9,785 nt of DNA from Synechococcus sp. UW140. Its GTDB lineage: Bacteria; Cyanobacteriota; Cyanobacteriia; PCC-6307; Cyanobiaceae. The number at the start of each line of letters is the position of its first letter. The stretch's first letter is position 1. Under the pieces are notes generated by a model. That model was not told the origin of the DNA. It did no database searches and saw nothing but the letters and a program-made list of their open reading frames with translations. Made by a program: the position numbers and the translations under genes. The stretch lies in assembly GCA_945878795.1 (NCBI GenBank), contig CAMDWF010000066.1, positions 1 through 9,785 on the forward strand, read 5' to 3'. Shown here piece by piece: positions 1 to 6,364 of the stretch.

Positions 1-1
1 T

Positions 2-727
2 GGCACCGGCATCGACTCCCTCGTCGGCGGCCTCGGTAACGACACCTACATCGTCGACACCTCCACCGACACCATCACCGAAGCCGCCGGCGCCGGCACC
101 GATACCGTCCAGTCCTCGCTCACCTACACCCTGGGCGCCAACCTCGAAAATCTCACCCTCACAGGCGGTAGAGACATCAATGGCACCGGCAATGCCAACA
201 ACAACATTCTCACCGGTAATGCCGATGACAACGTTCTTTCGGGTCTAGCTGGTAACGACAGCCTCGGTGGCGGCGCACGTAATGACAGCCTCAATGGTGG
301 AGCCGGCACCGACATCCTCACCGGCGGCACCGGGAACGACCGCTTTCAGTTCTTGCTGGCGGATTCCCTGCTGACTACCACCAACACCACCAGCTTCAGC
401 GGCGACACCATCACCGACTACGCCTTTGGCACCGACGTGGTGGATGGACCCACCGCAGTCACGGCAGGCAACATGACTAGCCGCACCCTGGCAGCCCTGG
501 CCACCTACACCGACGCCACCGTTGCGGCAGCCCTCACCACAAACCTCTCGGCTGCAGGGGCCAATTCCTGGGTCGCGAACCGGTCGGCACGGGTCACCTT
601 TGGGGCTGGCGCCACGGCCCAGACCTTCCTGGTCCTGGGAGACGCTGTCGCCGGTTACCAAGCCGCCAGTGATGCCGTGATCAAGTTCCAATTCACGGGC
701 ACCCTGGCCAACTTCGCCATCGTCTGA
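2..727 (+). CDS. RTX calcium-binding repeat protein, C-terminal part (5' end outside window)
   Basis: The last 241 codons of a larger gene are visible and the start lies upstream of the window. The frame is rich in G, N, D and T and carries glycine/aspartate nonapeptides of the RTX type (GGLGNDTYI, GLAGNDSLG, GGARNDSLN, GGAGTDILT, GGTGNDRFQ). Such repeats fold into a calcium-binding beta roll and are typical of proteins exported by type I secretion. Between the first and later repeats is a spacer with YTLGANLENLTLTG and INGTGNANNN, a pattern common in bacterial RTX surface or secreted proteins. One repeat (GGARND) has Arg where Gly is usual. The last ~110 residues have no repeats and end in TFLVLGDAVAGYQAASDAV...LANFAIV; from memory this resembles a C-terminal module seen on cyanobacterial RTX proteins and labelled 'bluetail' in some annotations. 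The substrate or enzymatic activity, if any, would lie in the missing N-terminal part, so the function is unknown. It converges on urtE and has no evident link to urea use. Confidence 0.85.
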   Translation, partial: GTGIDSLVGGLGNDTYIVDTSTDTITEAAGAGTDTVQSSLTYTLGANLENLTLTGGRDINGTGNANNNILTGNADDNVLSGLAGNDSLGGGARNDSLNGGAGTDILTGGTGNDRFQFLLADSLLTTTNTTSFSGDTITDYAFGTDVVDGPTAVTAGNMTSRTLAALATYTDATVAAALTTNLSAAGANSWVANRSARVTFGAGATAQTFLVLGDAVAGYQAASDAVIKFQFTGTLANFAIV

Positions 728-742
728 TCAGCTTTGGCCAGC

Positions 743-762
743 CCCCTCCACCTAAGGAGGGG
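743..762 (+). terminator. Hairpin just after the RTX gene, first half of a tandem terminator
   Basis: A perfect 7-bp stem (cccctcc at 743-749 with ggagggg at 756-762) closes a 6-nt loop, 15 nt after the RTX stop codon. No T tract follows, so alone it is probably a weak terminator or a 3'-end stabiliser. Its arms can also pair with the arms of the next hairpin: 742-749 with 788-795, and 756-762 with 774-780. Confidence 0.5.
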
Positions 763-767
763 ACTGC

Positions 768-804
768 AAAAAACCCCCTCTATAGGCGGAGGGGGCTTTT
801 TTTT
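768..804. terminator. Bidirectional intrinsic terminator between convergent RTX gene and urtE
   Basis: The stem ccccctc (774-780) pairs with gaggggg (789-795) around an 8-nt loop. It is followed by eight T (797-804) and preceded by six A (768-773), so it reads as a rho-independent terminator on both strands. It would end the RTX transcript on the + strand and the urtABCDE transcript on the - strand, whose last stop codon is at 844-846. Confidence 0.85.
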
Positions 805-843
805 GGAGATTCAACAGGGGTTAAGCACAACAAAAACGGTCTC

Positions 844-1602
844 TCAAACACTCAAGAAGCGATCGACAACTGCTTTGCTGAGCTCGCTGGTGGGCCCACT
901 CGCCACCACGCCACCCTTCTGCATGGCGTAATACCAATCCGCCTGGCGCACAAAGTGCAGGTGCTGCTCCACCAACAAGACACTGATGCCCGTAGCCGTG
1001 ATCTGACGCACGGCCCGCTCGATGTCCAGCACCACCGAGGGCTGAATGCCTTCGGTGGGTTCATCGAGCAACAACAACCTGGGCTTACCCAGCAGGGCGC
1101 GGGCAATCGCCAACTGTTGCTGCTGGCCGCCGGAAAGGTCGCCGCCGCGGCGTTCCAGGAACGACTCCAGCACGGGGAACAGCTCGTACACAAACGGATC
1201 AACATGGCGATGGCGCCCCATGCCACCCGGCAGGGCCTCGTAACCCAGCAGCAGGTTCTCGCGCACCGTCAGTTGGGGGATGATTTCCCTGCCCTGGGGC
1301 ACGTAACCGATATGGGCCTTGGCCCGGCGGTGCGGGGGCAGGGCCGAAATTTCCTGGCCTTCAAAGGTCACCCTGCCGCTGCGTTGCCGCAATAGGCCCA
1401 TCACGGTCTTGAGCAGGGTTGTTTTTCCGACCCCGTTGCGGCCAATCAGACAAACCATTTTACCGCCAGGAACGGTTAAATCAACATCGCGCAAGATATG
1501 ACTTTCGCCATAGAAAACATTCAGCCCACTGACCTGCAGCTGGGCATCATCTGCATGCACAATCCCTAGGGAATTCGTGGGGAGAACGGCGGCATTGGTC
1601 AT
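844..1602 (-). CDS. urtE: Urea ABC transporter ATP-binding subunit UrtE
   Basis: This is one of the two ATPases of the high-affinity urea transporter and acts on the cytoplasmic face of the inner membrane with UrtD. The 252-residue protein has all ABC-ATPase motifs: Walker A GRNGVGKTT (54-62), Q-loop VPQGREI (101-107), signature LSGGQ (156-160), Walker B LLLLDEP (176-182) and the H-loop His in VEQH (211-214). The VPQGREIIPQLT stretch and the ENLLLGYEALPGG segment are typical of UrtE rather than the closely related branched-chain amino-acid LivF. The first ~21 residues (MTNAAVLPTNSLGIVHADDA) precede the usual family start near LQVSGLNVFYGE, and the ATG at 1602 has no clear ribosome-binding site. 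A GTG at 1558-1560 (giving VHADDAQLQV) with AGGGA just upstream is a plausible alternative start. It is the last gene of the operon, 88 nt after urtD, and ends before a bidirectional terminator. Confidence 0.93.
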   Translation of the reverse strand: MTNAAVLPTNSLGIVHADDAQLQVSGLNVFYGESHILRDVDLTVPGGKMVCLIGRNGVGKTTLLKTVMGLLRQRSGRVTFEGQEISALPPHRRAKAHIGYVPQGREIIPQLTVRENLLLGYEALPGGMGRHRHVDPFVYELFPVLESFLERRGGDLSGGQQQQLAIARALLGKPRLLLLDEPTEGIQPSVVLDIERAVRQITATGISVLLVEQHLHFVRQADWYYAMQKGGVVASGPTSELSKAVVDRFLSV

Positions 1603-1690
1603 GGTTTGCGGGGTGCCAGAGGGGCGATTAAATAAAAGCTAGGCAGGGATGAAGCCAAAGGAGCATGGACTAAATCGGGAGGTATAAACC
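1603..1690 (-). other. urtD-urtE intergenic spacer with small hairpin
   Basis: This 88-nt gap breaks an otherwise tightly packed operon. Just at the urtD stop a 5-bp hairpin (gaggt 1679-1683, acctc 1688-1692) can form, with no T tract. An AT-rich patch on the - strand (around 1628-1636) with a TTGGCT-like hexamer upstream could be a weak promoter for urtE, but the match is poor and I do not call it. Confidence 0.35.
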
Positions 1691-2434
1691 TCAATCGGTG
1701 GCTTGACCCAGGTACACCGCAATCACCCGGCTATCGTTTTGCACCTGATCCATGCTGCCTTCACAAAGCACATGACCCTCATGCAAAACGGTCACCGGCG
1801 CGTTGAGATCACGAATGAAGTCCATGTCGTGCTCAATAACCAGGACCGTATGGTCGCCGGCCAGTTGCTTGAGCAGATCGGCGGTGAGCTGGGTTTCTTC
1901 GTCCGTAAGGCCAGCCACCGGTTCATCCACCAGCAGCAGCACAGGATCCTGGGCCACCAACATGGCAATCTCCAGCCACTGCTTTTGGCCGTGGGAAAGA
2001 CCACCGGCCCGTTCATGGGCCAGGTTTTCCAGCCCGACCACCGCCAGCAACCGTTGCACCTTGTCGCGGGATTTGCCATCAAGACGGCCAAACAACAGCT
2101 CCCACGGCGCTGAACTGCGACTCACGGCCAGTTCCAGATTGCGCCGGGGACTGAGGTTCTCAAATACCCGTGGCGTCTGGAATTTGCGACCGATGCCAAG
2201 TCGGGCGATGCGGTGTTCGCTCAGGCCCAAGAGCGAGCGCCCCTGGAACAGGACCTCGCCTTGGCTGGGTCGCACCTTGCCCGTAATCACATCGAGAAAG
2301 GTGGTTTTGCCGGCCCCATTCGGCCCGATCACGGCACGCAACTCGCCCGGCGCCAGAGAAAGGTTGAGATCATTGAGGGCGCGAAAGCCATCGAAGCTGA
2401 CGCCCACCCCTCGTAATTCCAGCAGCGCCGTCAT
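1691..2434 (-). CDS. urtD: Urea ABC transporter ATP-binding subunit UrtD
   Basis: This is the second ATPase of the urea importer, pairing with UrtE to power UrtB/UrtC. The 247-residue protein shows Walker A GPNGAGKTT (37-45), Q-loop FQTP (Gln86), a signature LSHGQ (146-150), Walker B LLLVDEP (166-172) and H-loop IEHD (200-203). The LSHGQKQWLEI signature and LVDEPVAGLTDEET are characteristic of UrtD and separate it from LivG, which usually has LSYGQQR. The start is firm: the ATG at 2432-2434 has GGAGG at 2441-2445, six nt upstream, and overlaps the urtC stop as ATGA, which implies translational coupling. Its length is normal for the family. Confidence 0.95.
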   Translation of the reverse strand: MTALLELRGVGVSFDGFRALNDLNLSLAPGELRAVIGPNGAGKTTFLDVITGKVRPSQGEVLFQGRSLLGLSEHRIARLGIGRKFQTPRVFENLSPRRNLELAVSRSSAPWELLFGRLDGKSRDKVQRLLAVVGLENLAHERAGGLSHGQKQWLEIAMLVAQDPVLLLVDEPVAGLTDEETQLTADLLKQLAGDHTVLVIEHDMDFIRDLNAPVTVLHEGHVLCEGSMDQVQNDSRVIAVYLGQATD

Positions 2435-3582
2435 GGGGTTCCTCCGGATTCAAGCTTGGCTGCGATGGCTTTTTTATCAGCTTGCTGGGCCCCATCCCCA
2501 TCCAAAGAGGGGTAGGTGGCCGCAGTCGGCGGGATGCCCACCATGGCCGCAAGTCGCTTGGGCCCACCCTGGCGCCACCAGCCCACCACCCCATCGGGCA
2601 GGGCGGTGACCACCAACAGGAACAGAGCCCCTTGGATGAACAGCCAGGTTTCCGGCAATTGCTCGCTGATCAGGCTCTTGGCGTAATTGATCAGCACGGC
2701 CCCCAACACGGCCCCCAACAGGGTGCCCCGACCCCCAACCGCCACCCAGATGACCATCTCAATGGAGAAGGGCACCGCCATGAACTGGGGCGAAACTATG
2801 CCCGACTGGACTGTGTACAACGCGCCACTAATGCCTGCCAAGGCCCCGGCCACGGTGAACACCAACGTCTTGTAAGCCGTGGGGTTGTGGCCACTGAAGC
2901 GCAGGCGGGACTCATCGTCACGGATGGCGATCAGGGCATCACCAAAGCGCCCGCGGGTGAGCCAACGGCAAAGCAACCAGGCGCCAATCACCAAAACAAC
3001 GGTGATCCAGAACAGCAGGCGCTGCATTGAATCGGAGCCAACCATCTGGCCAAGAAAGAGGGCGGTGTCTGTTTTGAGGCCATTGGTGCCATTGATGAGC
3101 TTCTGCTGGCCATTGAAAAAATTGAAGAACACCAGCAGGGCCGCCTGGGTAAGAATTGAGAAATAAACCCCCTTGATGCGGTTGCGAAATACCAAAAAGC
3201 CCAATAATCCAGCCACCAGTGCCGGAATTATCCAGATGGCAAACAAGGTAAAAAACGCCGAACTGAAGGGCTGCCAAAAAGCCGGCAATTCCTTGACACC
3301 GTAGAGTCCAAAGAATTCGGGCAATTGACCGCTATCCAGTGAGCTGAGCTGCAAGTGCATGCCAATGGCATAGGCCCCAAGGGCAAAGAAAATGCCCTGG
3401 CCCAGGCTGAGCAAGCCGGTGTAACCCCAAATCAGATCGACGCCGAGGGCGACAATCCCCAGGGCCAGGAAGCGACCAAGAAGATTGAGCCGAAACGGCG
3501 GCAACACAAACGGCAATATTATCGCCGCTGCCATAATCAATATCCAGGGCCCAAAGCGCCGTAACCAGGAAGGACGATCCAT
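2431..3582 (-). CDS. urtC: Urea ABC transporter permease UrtC
   Basis: This inner-membrane permease of the branched-chain-amino-acid/urea (LivM-like) family forms the urea channel with UrtB. The 383 residues contain about 8-10 hydrophobic segments, the first near residues 10-30 (WILIMAAAIILPFVLPPF). The conserved stretch LIWGYTGLLSLGQGIFFALGAYA (around 50-72) and the cytoplasmic coupling loop GRFGDALIAIRDDESRLRFSGHN (around 211-232) identify the family. FNFFNGQQKLINGTNGL (around 153-169) is the form I associate with UrtC. The C-terminal ~45 residues after GWWRQGG are hydrophilic and variable. The start ATG at 3580-3582 has GGAGG at 3591-3595, eight nt upstream and inside the urtB 3' end. The gene lies 3 nt after urtB and overlaps urtD by 4 nt. 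Confidence 0.95.
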   Translation of the reverse strand: MDRPSWLRRFGPWILIMAAAIILPFVLPPFRLNLLGRFLALGIVALGVDLIWGYTGLLSLGQGIFFALGAYAIGMHLQLSSLDSGQLPEFFGLYGVKELPAFWQPFSSAFFTLFAIWIIPALVAGLLGFLVFRNRIKGVYFSILTQAALLVFFNFFNGQQKLINGTNGLKTDTALFLGQMVGSDSMQRLLFWITVVLVIGAWLLCRWLTRGRFGDALIAIRDDESRLRFSGHNPTAYKTLVFTVAGALAGISGALYTVQSGIVSPQFMAVPFSIEMVIWVAVGGRGTLLGAVLGAVLINYAKSLISEQLPETWLFIQGALFLLVVTALPDGVVGWWRQGGPKRLAAMVGIPPTAATYPSLDGDGAQQADKKAIAAKLESGGTP

Positions 3583-3585
3583 CGC

Positions 3586-4743
3586 TTAGGCCTCCACCAT
3601 GCGTCCCTTTTGGGGGAAAAGGCCTGCGGGACGGAACTGCAGGAAGGCAACAATCAGCATAAAGACCAGCACCTTGGCCATCGATGTGGTGGCAAAAAAA
3701 GTAATGAGGCTATTAAGAGCTGCCGGCATCTGGGGCCAAAGCAATAGCAAAGAACCAGAGCCAAGTACATAACTAAGAATGCCAATCCCCAGGGCGGCAA
3801 CAACGGTTCCCAACAACTTGCCGACGCCGCCAAGCACCACCACCATGAAGCAATCAACGATATAATTACCCCCCATATTGGGGCCCACCGAACCCAAAAG
3901 GGTTACAGCCACCCCGGCGACCCCCGCCAAACCGGATCCCACCAGAAAACTGAGGGCATCGACCTTGTCGGTGGGGATGCCGAGGCAACTGCTCATGGAG
4001 CGGTTCTGGGTGACGGCCCGGATACGGATCCCCCAGACGCTCTTTTGCAGGAACCAATGCACCGCAATCAGAGATAAAGCTGTCAAGGCAATGATGAACA
4101 ACCGCCCCGTTGGCATGGTGACACCAGCCACTTCAATCGAGCCCCGCAACCACTGCGGAGCGGTGACCTCAATGTTGCGGGCGCTGAACCAGGGCAGACG
4201 CAATTGGCGAGTTTGTCCAGCCAAGGCGGCCAAGGCGATGCCCAGCCCCCCTGCCAGCAGCCAGGAGCCCAGCTTGAGCAAGGGGCTCCACCGCTGACGC
4301 AGCCAAGCAGCCGGCAGAAATCGCGGCAACCCCAGGCCAAGAACGAGGGCCAAAACCAATCCGATGAAGAAGGCCGTTGACACCGAGCGCACCAGTTGCT
4401 GCAGAATCAGGCTGACTCCCCAGGTGGCCAGGAGGGTTTCCAGGGGTCGACCATAAAGTCGACGAATCACGGTCTTCTCCAGCACCAAGCCCGCCAGACC
4501 GCTGACCAAAAACGCCAGGGGAATGGCAATCAGGATGTAGGCGGGGAAAAGGGCTTGCAGGGGGCCAGTTTTGAGCAGGTTCTGCACCACATAGGTGGTG
4601 TAGGCACCAAGCATCATCAACTCGCCGTGGGCCATGTTGATAACCCCCATCAAGCCAAAAACCACGGCCAGGCCCAGGGCCGCCAGCATCAGCACAGAGC
4701 CGATGGCCAAGCCGTTAAACAACGTGTCAAGCAGAGAAGTCAT
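3586..4743 (-). CDS. urtB: Urea ABC transporter permease UrtB
   Basis: This is the second permease of the urea importer, LivH-like. From the ATG at 4741-4743 it is 385 residues, beginning MTSLLDTLFNGLAIGSVLML. The hallmark VVFGLMGVINMAHGELMMLGAYT (about 27-49) and the coupling loop WGIRIRAVTQNRSMSSCLGIPTDKVD (about 237-262) are intact, followed by GSVGPNMGGNYIVDCFMVVVLGGVGKLLG (about 284-312). A region of ~70 residues (121-190) with extra hydrophobic segments follows ATWGVSLILQQLVRSV and is, as I recall, usual in cyanobacterial UrtB. The frame stays open upstream to 4995, but those extra 84 codons overlap the end of urtA in another frame and look non-coding. No strong ribosome-binding site precedes 4743. 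A terminator-like hairpin lies 40 nt upstream of the start, so expression probably depends on read-through from urtA. Confidence 0.93.
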   Translation of the reverse strand: MTSLLDTLFNGLAIGSVLMLAALGLAVVFGLMGVINMAHGELMMLGAYTTYVVQNLLKTGPLQALFPAYILIAIPLAFLVSGLAGLVLEKTVIRRLYGRPLETLLATWGVSLILQQLVRSVSTAFFIGLVLALVLGLGLPRFLPAAWLRQRWSPLLKLGSWLLAGGLGIALAALAGQTRQLRLPWFSARNIEVTAPQWLRGSIEVAGVTMPTGRLFIIALTALSLIAVHWFLQKSVWGIRIRAVTQNRSMSSCLGIPTDKVDALSFLVGSGLAGVAGVAVTLLGSVGPNMGGNYIVDCFMVVVLGGVGKLLGTVVAALGIGILSYVLGSGSLLLLWPQMPAALNSLITFFATTSMAKVLVFMLIVAFLQFRPAGLFPQKGRMVEA

Positions 4744-4783
4744 GGGCCCGCGCTTAGCCGGTTCAAGTTGAAAAATTAACCAT

Positions 4784-4822
4784 AAAAAAAGGGAAGGGGA
4801 AGACAAAGATCTCCCCCCGCCC
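4784..4822 (-). terminator. Terminator/attenuator hairpin between urtA and urtB
   Basis: On the - strand, 24 nt after the urtA stop, a G-rich arm (4822-4810) can pair with UCUUCCCCUUCCC (4803-4791) around a 6-nt loop. This gives roughly 12 bp including two G-U pairs, with one bulged base in each arm. Seven U follow directly (4790-4784). This is the form of an intrinsic terminator placed inside the operon. It likely lets a portion of transcripts stop after urtA, giving more receptor than membrane subunits, or protects the urtA mRNA 3' end. Confidence 0.65.
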
Positions 4823-4846
4823 CAGGTTTTGACGAGGGCTAAACAA

Positions 4847-6178
4847 TCAGAGCTTGTACTTGCCTGCATCAGGACGCTTCTGGGTCCAATCACAGGTGTA
4901 ACCCTTGGTCTCGGGCACAAATTGGTTCCAGGCCACGGGCTTGACCATGCCCTTGTTCTCAAGGATCTTGAACATCCCATCCTTTTGGACCTCACCGATC
5001 AGCACTAGCTTCTCGATGTGGTGGTTGGGCTGGACGGTGATCTTGCCTTGAGGGGCATCAAAGCTGACACCCACCAAGGATTCACGCACCTTGTTGTCGT
5101 CGACGCTATTGGCTTTCTCGGCACCCAGCTTCCAGAGATAAACCATGGAGTAGGCGGCTTCTGCTGGGTCATTGGTTACCCGCTTGTCGCCATATTTAGC
5201 CTTGAAGTCGGTGGTGAACTTCTTGGAGGCTGGGGTATCAAGACTCTGGAAGTAGTTCCATGCCGCATAGGTCCCTTCAAGATATTCGGGGCCGATGGCA
5301 GCAATTTCCTCTTCGGCGATCGAGAAACTCATGATCGCGTAGCCGTTGGCAGGGGTAATGCCAGCAGCCTTCATCTGCTTGAAGAAAGCCACATTGCTAT
5401 CCCCATTAAGGGTGTTCACAATGACGCCACCCTTGGGCAGCGCTTGCTTGATCTTGGCAATGATTGGTGCCACCTCCGTATTACCGAGGGGCAGATAATC
5501 CTCACCCACCAGCTTGCCCCCCTGGGCCTTGAGCTGTTCCTTCATGATGGTATTGGCTGTCCTGGGGTAGACATAGTCAGAACCCACCAGGAAAAAGTCC
5601 TTGCCCTTATTCTTCAGCAACCAGGAGACGGCGGGTTCGGCTTGCTGGTTGGGAGTGGCACCGGTATAGAAAATATTTTTGGAGCATTCTTGGCCTTCGT
5701 ACTGAATTGGGTAATAGAGGAAGGCATCCTTTGCTTCATAGACAGGCAGCATGGCCTTGCGGCTGGCCGAGGTCCAGCCGCCAAAAACGACAGCAACCTT
5801 GTCTTGATCGATCAACTTTTTGGATTTTTCAGCAAAGGTGGGCCAATCGGAGGCACCGTCTTCTTCAACGGGAACCATCTTGAGTTTTTTACCGTCCACC
5901 TTGACACCACCGGCGGCATTTATCTCATCAATGGCCATCAATTCGGCTTCGGCCACCGTGTTTTCGGAGATGGCCATGGTGCCGGAGCGGGAATGGAGAA
6001 TGCCCACCTTGACTTCCCCATCGAAACCGCCGGCTCCGCCCGTATCGGTGCTGGCAGCCTTGTCAGCCCCAGTGCCACCGCCGCCGCCGCCACAGGACGC
6101 CAACGTGAGGGTGAGGCCCAAAGCGGAGAGAGAGCCAATGAGGCGGCGGGTGGGCTGATTTTGTGCCAAAGACTTCAT
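4847..6178 (-). CDS. urtA: Urea ABC transporter substrate-binding lipoprotein UrtA
   Basis: UrtA is the periplasmic urea receptor that delivers urea to UrtBC. From the ATG at 6176-6178 it is 443 residues. A Shine-Dalgarno AGGAG (6186-6190), seven nt upstream, decides this start over an in-frame ATG at 6235 that lies close to the predicted transcript 5' end. The N-terminus is a lipoprotein signal peptide: basic TRR (10-12), hydrophobic stretch 13-27, and lipobox L-A-S-C with Cys29, followed by a glycine-rich linker (30-51). The mature part begins VKVGILHSRSGTMAISE and contains VFGGWTSASRKAMLPV and FYTGATPNQQ, typical of UrtA in the type-5 periplasmic receptor family also used for branched-chain amino acids and short-chain amides. 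It is the first gene of the transporter operon, under a probable NtcA promoter, and is followed by an attenuator-like hairpin. Confidence 0.96.
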   Translation of the reverse strand: MKSLAQNQPTRRLIGSLSALGLTLTLASCGGGGGGTGADKAASTDTGGAGGFDGEVKVGILHSRSGTMAISENTVAEAELMAIDEINAAGGVKVDGKKLKMVPVEEDGASDWPTFAEKSKKLIDQDKVAVVFGGWTSASRKAMLPVYEAKDAFLYYPIQYEGQECSKNIFYTGATPNQQAEPAVSWLLKNKGKDFFLVGSDYVYPRTANTIMKEQLKAQGGKLVGEDYLPLGNTEVAPIIAKIKQALPKGGVIVNTLNGDSNVAFFKQMKAAGITPANGYAIMSFSIAEEEIAAIGPEYLEGTYAAWNYFQSLDTPASKKFTTDFKAKYGDKRVTNDPAEAAYSMVYLWKLGAEKANSVDDNKVRESLVGVSFDAPQGKITVQPNHHIEKLVLIGEVQKDGMFKILENKGMVKPVAWNQFVPETKGYTCDWTQKRPDAGKYKL

Positions 6179-6185
6179 GAAAGGG

Positions 6186-6190
6186 CTCCT
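6186..6190 (-). promoter_or_regulatory. Ribosome-binding site of urtA
   Basis: AGGAG on the - strand with a 7-nt spacer to the ATG at 6178. It fixes the urtA start and gives a leader of about 60 nt from the predicted transcription start. Confidence 0.8.
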
Positions 6191-6223
6191 GAAAAAAACA
6201 AGTGGCGCGATGGTTCCCGCATG

Positions 6224-6241
6224 GACCCCATGCATTGGGTC
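6224..6241 (-). promoter_or_regulatory. 5'-end stem-loop in the urtA leader
   Basis: On the - strand GACCC (6241-6237) pairs with GGGTC (6228-6224) around an 8-nt loop containing ATGCAT. The predicted transcription start, about 7 nt after the -10 box, falls near 6241, so the hairpin would sit at or within a few nt of the mRNA 5' end. Terminal stem-loops of this kind can slow 5'-end decay. The stem is short and this is inference. Confidence 0.4.
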
Positions 6242-6247
6242 AGGGCA

Positions 6248-6289
6248 AAGTTAAATAGACTTTCCAAGGAAGCCCGTAGCAACGCACAC
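6248..6289 (-). promoter_or_regulatory. NtcA-activated promoter of urtABCDE (NtcA box plus -10)
   Basis: Read on the - strand, GTG-N8-TAC occupies 6289-6276, followed after exactly 22 nt by TAACTT (6253-6248). The known class II NtcA promoter has GTA-N8-TAC, a 22-23-nt spacer, and a -10 of the form TA-N3-T. The spacing and -10 match, and the box differs by one base in the left half (GTG instead of GTA). NtcA is the cyanobacterial global nitrogen regulator, and urea transport genes are known NtcA targets, so nitrogen-limited induction is expected. It lies between ureG and urtA, so it drives the transporter but not ureEFG. Confidence 0.72.
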
Positions 6290-6364
6290 CGTTTTACAGG
6301 CTGTCTGGGCACCAACACTGTTGTTTTGTCAAGTTTCCTGGGAACAGGGCCTGGCATGGGGTTT

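Noticed and set aside
1803..2609. A 268-codon + strand frame antisense to urtD and the end of urtC
   Set aside because: It is S/R/P-rich without domain signs, and the opposite strand holds clear ABC-transporter genes.
4744..4995. Upstream extension of urtB by 84 codons
   Set aside because: It overlaps the urtA 3' end in another frame and crosses the terminator-like hairpin; the family N-terminus starts at MTSLLDTLFNG.
6179..6235. Upstream in-frame ATG for urtA (19 extra residues)
   Set aside because: It falls within a few nt of the predicted transcript 5' end and in the stem-loop, while the ATG at 6178 has a good AGGAG and starts a normal lipoprotein signal peptide.
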